Positions 14,105 through 15,864 of a stretch of 15,864 nucleotides of DNA are shown here, piece after piece. The DNA lies in assembly GCA_019420545.1 (NCBI GenBank), contig JAHZGZ010000093.1, positions 1 through 15,864 of the forward strand, read 5' to 3'. The stretch's first letter is position 1, and each line of letters starts with the position of its first letter. This DNA is from Bacteroidales bacterium (GTDB taxonomy: Bacteria; Bacteroidota; Bacteroidia; Bacteroidales; Muribaculaceae). The notes under the pieces are model-generated. The model was not told the DNA's origin and searched no databases. It saw only the letters and a program-made list of their open reading frames with translations. The translations under genes and the position numbers were made by a program.

Positions 14105-15379
14105 ATGGAATATAAAAGCAGAATAGCGGATAGGTTGCTTCGGGATAAGTTAGAGGCAATGGGGGCCGTATTAATCGATGGGCCCAAGGCTTGTGGAAAA
14201 ACAACTACAGCAGAACAACAGGCTAAAAGTATAATTTATTTGGATGATCCTAATCGGCGTCTACAATACAAACAAATGGCACAAACCAACATCCGTTTTC
14301 TGCTTGAGGGGGATACTCCAAGGCTGATTGATGAATGGCAGGAAATTCCTCAGTTTTGGGACGCTGTCAGATTCGAAGTGGATCATAGGGATGAGGATGG
14401 TCAGTTCATGCTTACAGGATCTGCTGTGCCTGCCGATGCCAAAGACATTCACCATACAGGTACGGGAAGATATGGGTGGCTTACAATGCGTCCTATGAGT
14501 TTATGGGAATCTGGTGAGTCTACGGGTGGAGTTAGTTTATCTGACCTCTTCTTGGCTCCTGACGGTATAGAGGCTGTGAATCACCTTACATTGCCTATGC
14601 TTGCATTTGCTGTATGCCGGGGTGGATGGCCGAAATCTTTGCAGAAGAAGACAGAGAAAGCAGCGCTTTTACAAGCGATAGTGTATTATAAGGCCATTAC
14701 GAATAGCGATATATCACGAGTTGATAATGTTAGGCGTGATCCCCAGAGAGCGAAAAGAATAATGCGTTCTTATGCGCGACATCAGGGTGCACAAGCCAGT
14801 ATTGCAACCATATTGGCCGACATCTCAGCAAATGAACAGGATAATGTGAGTGATGAGACTATTGGTGCTTATCTTACTGCTTTGCGGAAAATATTTGTGA
14901 TTGAGGACATGCCCGCTTGGAATCCTAATTTGAGAAGTAAAACGTCGGTTCGCACCTCCGATACACGGTATTATATTGATCCATCGATTGGAGTGGCGGC
15001 TTTGGGCCTTGGCCCAAATGATTTAATCAATGACTTGAATACATTTGGCTTGTTCTTTGAGACGATGTGTATTCGTGATCTTAGGGTCTATGCTGATGAT
15101 TTGGATGGTTCTGTATATCATTATAGAGATAAAAATGGTTTGGAATGTGATGCGGTAATTCATCTGCGCAATGGATCGTATGGGTTGGTTGAAATAAAGC
15201 TTGGAGGTGAAAAGCTGATCGAAGATGGTGCGAGAACGCTTATGGAACTTTCAAATATTATAGATACATCTAAAATGAAAGCTCCGGCATTCCGTATGGT
15301 GCTGACTGGTGTCGGAGATTTTGCCTACAGACGTCCGGATGGAGTGTATGTGGTACCTATCGGATGTTTGAAAAATTGA
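14105..15379 (+). CDS. AAA ATPase with DUF4143 domain
   Basis: A 424-residue member of a large Bacteroidales family of unknown function. Walker A is GPKACGKTT (26-34), Walker B RLIDEWQ (73-79), followed by the sensor-like LTGSAVPA (103-110) and the family segment GRYGWLTMRPMSLWESGEST (121-140). The C-terminal DUF4143 part (about 190-365) ends with residues arranged as in PD-(D/E)xK nuclease-like folds: Glu319, Asp349 in LECDAVIHL, and Glu363/Lys365 in LVEIKLG. Whether it cuts DNA is unknown. The gene is complete, AT-rich compared with yhhQ before it, has its own promoter with tandem repeats in front, and sits alone between core genes, which suggests acquisition by transfer. A role in defence or element maintenance is possible but only a guess. 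Confidence 0.88.
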   Translation: MEYKSRIADRLLRDKLEAMGAVLIDGPKACGKTTTAEQQAKSIIYLDDPNRRLQYKQMAQTNIRFLLEGDTPRLIDEWQEIPQFWDAVRFEVDHRDEDGQFMLTGSAVPADAKDIHHTGTGRYGWLTMRPMSLWESGESTGGVSLSDLFLAPDGIEAVNHLTLPMLAFAVCRGGWPKSLQKKTEKAALLQAIVYYKAITNSDISRVDNVRRDPQRAKRIMRSYARHQGAQASIATILADISANEQDNVSDETIGAYLTALRKIFVIEDMPAWNPNLRSKTSVRTSDTRYYIDPSIGVAALGLGPNDLINDLNTFGLFFETMCIRDLRVYADDLDGSVYHYRDKNGLECDAVIHLRNGSYGLVEIKLGGEKLIEDGARTLMELSNIIDTSKMKAPAFRMVLTGVGDFAYRRPDGVYVVPIGCLKN

Positions 15380-15442
15380 TTGTGAAATTTTTGAATTTTA
15401 GAGCAATCGGAAAAACATCTAATCACAAAAAAGCGTGAAAAC

Positions 15443-15473
15443 TTGCGTAGTTGCGAAAAAATTCGTTACTTTG
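15443..15473 (+). promoter_or_regulatory. rpmB promoter
   Basis: TTG at 15443-15445, 20 bases, then TTACTTTG at 15466-15473, one mismatch from TAnnTTTG. It gives a 5' leader of about 120 bases before the rpmB ATG. Confidence 0.55.
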
Positions 15474-15479
15474 CACACT

Positions 15480-15600
15480 GTTTTTAGGCTCATCCTGTAA
15501 AATTGTTGAGAATGATGCACTTAGCAATGATATGAGACTGAGATGGCGGCCTAATGACTGAAATAAGCAATTCAACAAAACAAAAGATAACAGAACAGCC
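15480..15600 (+). promoter_or_regulatory. Long 5' leader of rpmB
   Basis: About 120 untranslated bases between the predicted start of transcription and the ATG. CTCAT near 15489 can pair with ATGAG near 15532, and the leader carries a GGCGGCC run at about 15546. Ribosomal protein operons are often controlled through such leaders, but no known motif is recognised here. Confidence 0.3.
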
Positions 15601-15861
15601 ATGTCAAAGATTTGTCAGATTACAGGCAAGAAAGCTATGGTGGGCAACAACGTGTCGCACTCGAAGCGTCGTACAAAGCGCACGTTCAATGTCAACCTCT
15701 TTGAGAAGAAGTTCTACTGGGTAGAACAGGACGCATGGATCCGCCTGACCATCAGCGCCGCCGGTCTCCGCACCATCAATAAGCTCGGCCTCAACGCCGC
15801 TATGTTGCAGGCAGCCGAAAAGGGTTATTTAACTGGTAAAGACATCAAATTTATAGACTAA
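15601..15861 (+). CDS. rpmB: 50S ribosomal protein L28
   Basis: Small basic protein of the large ribosomal subunit. The 86 residues open with MSKICQITGKKAMVGNNVSHSKRRTKRTFNVNL in the usual L28 pattern and end KGYLTGKDIKFID; the length is normal for Bacteroidetes. The protein has Cys5 but no full set of zinc-binding cysteine pairs. In this phylum rpmG (L33) normally follows; it would lie just past the window end. GC content returns to that of the core genes after the AT-rich ATPase gene. Confidence 0.97.
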   Translation: MSKICQITGKKAMVGNNVSHSKRRTKRTFNVNLFEKKFYWVEQDAWIRLTISAAGLRTINKLGLNAAMLQAAEKGYLTGKDIKFID

Positions 15862-15864
15862 GCT

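Overview
The window looks like chromosomal DNA from an anaerobic Bacteroidales bacterium, most likely close to Muribaculaceae/Bacteroidaceae. This is inferred from three things: promoters of the Bacteroidetes type (TTTG, about 18-20 bases, then TAnnTTTG) with little Shine-Dalgarno signal, the PdxJ/ExbB/ExbD/TonB and NadK/CBS gene order, and an AAA-DUF4143 ATPase of the Bacteroidales type. Nothing in the window (no 16S rRNA) fixes the species.

Layout. (1) Bases 1-2187 are AT-rich and accessory-like. Two secreted-protein genes on the minus strand (one cut by the window edge) lie downstream of a gene-free, strongly structured stretch at about 1625-1953. That stretch has its own promoter-like elements and ends in a terminator-like stem plus U-run, so it reads as a small RNA or a long regulatory leader. 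(2) Bases 2188-13953 are GC-rich core genome: priA (minus), amtB (plus), an elaborate inverted repeat between convergent genes, a secreted SUMF1-like/sialidase-like fusion, nadK and a CBS-domain gene (all three minus). From a divergent intergenic region the plus strand then runs pdxJ, exbB, exbD and a TonB-type energy transducer, followed by a YhhQ-type queuosine precursor transporter. (3) Bases 13976-15400 are again AT-rich: three exact-length 23-bp tandem repeats stand just upstream of a promoter driving an AAA ATPase/DUF4143 gene. (4) The window closes with rpmB (ribosomal protein L28) behind its own promoter and a leader of about 120 bases.

How the genes fit together. The core part is housekeeping: replication restart (PriA), ammonium uptake (AmtB), NADP synthesis (NadK), pyridoxal phosphate synthesis (PdxJ), and energy supply to outer-membrane receptors (ExbB/ExbD/TonB). 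The most unusual content is the structured RNA-like element with the secreted DnaJ-zinc-finger protein behind it, the 9-bp-unit palindrome after amtB, the SUMF1-like/sialidase-like fusion lacking the FGE catalytic cysteines, and the 23-bp repeat array attached to the ATPase gene. No rRNA, tRNA, CRISPR array or complete insertion sequence was seen.
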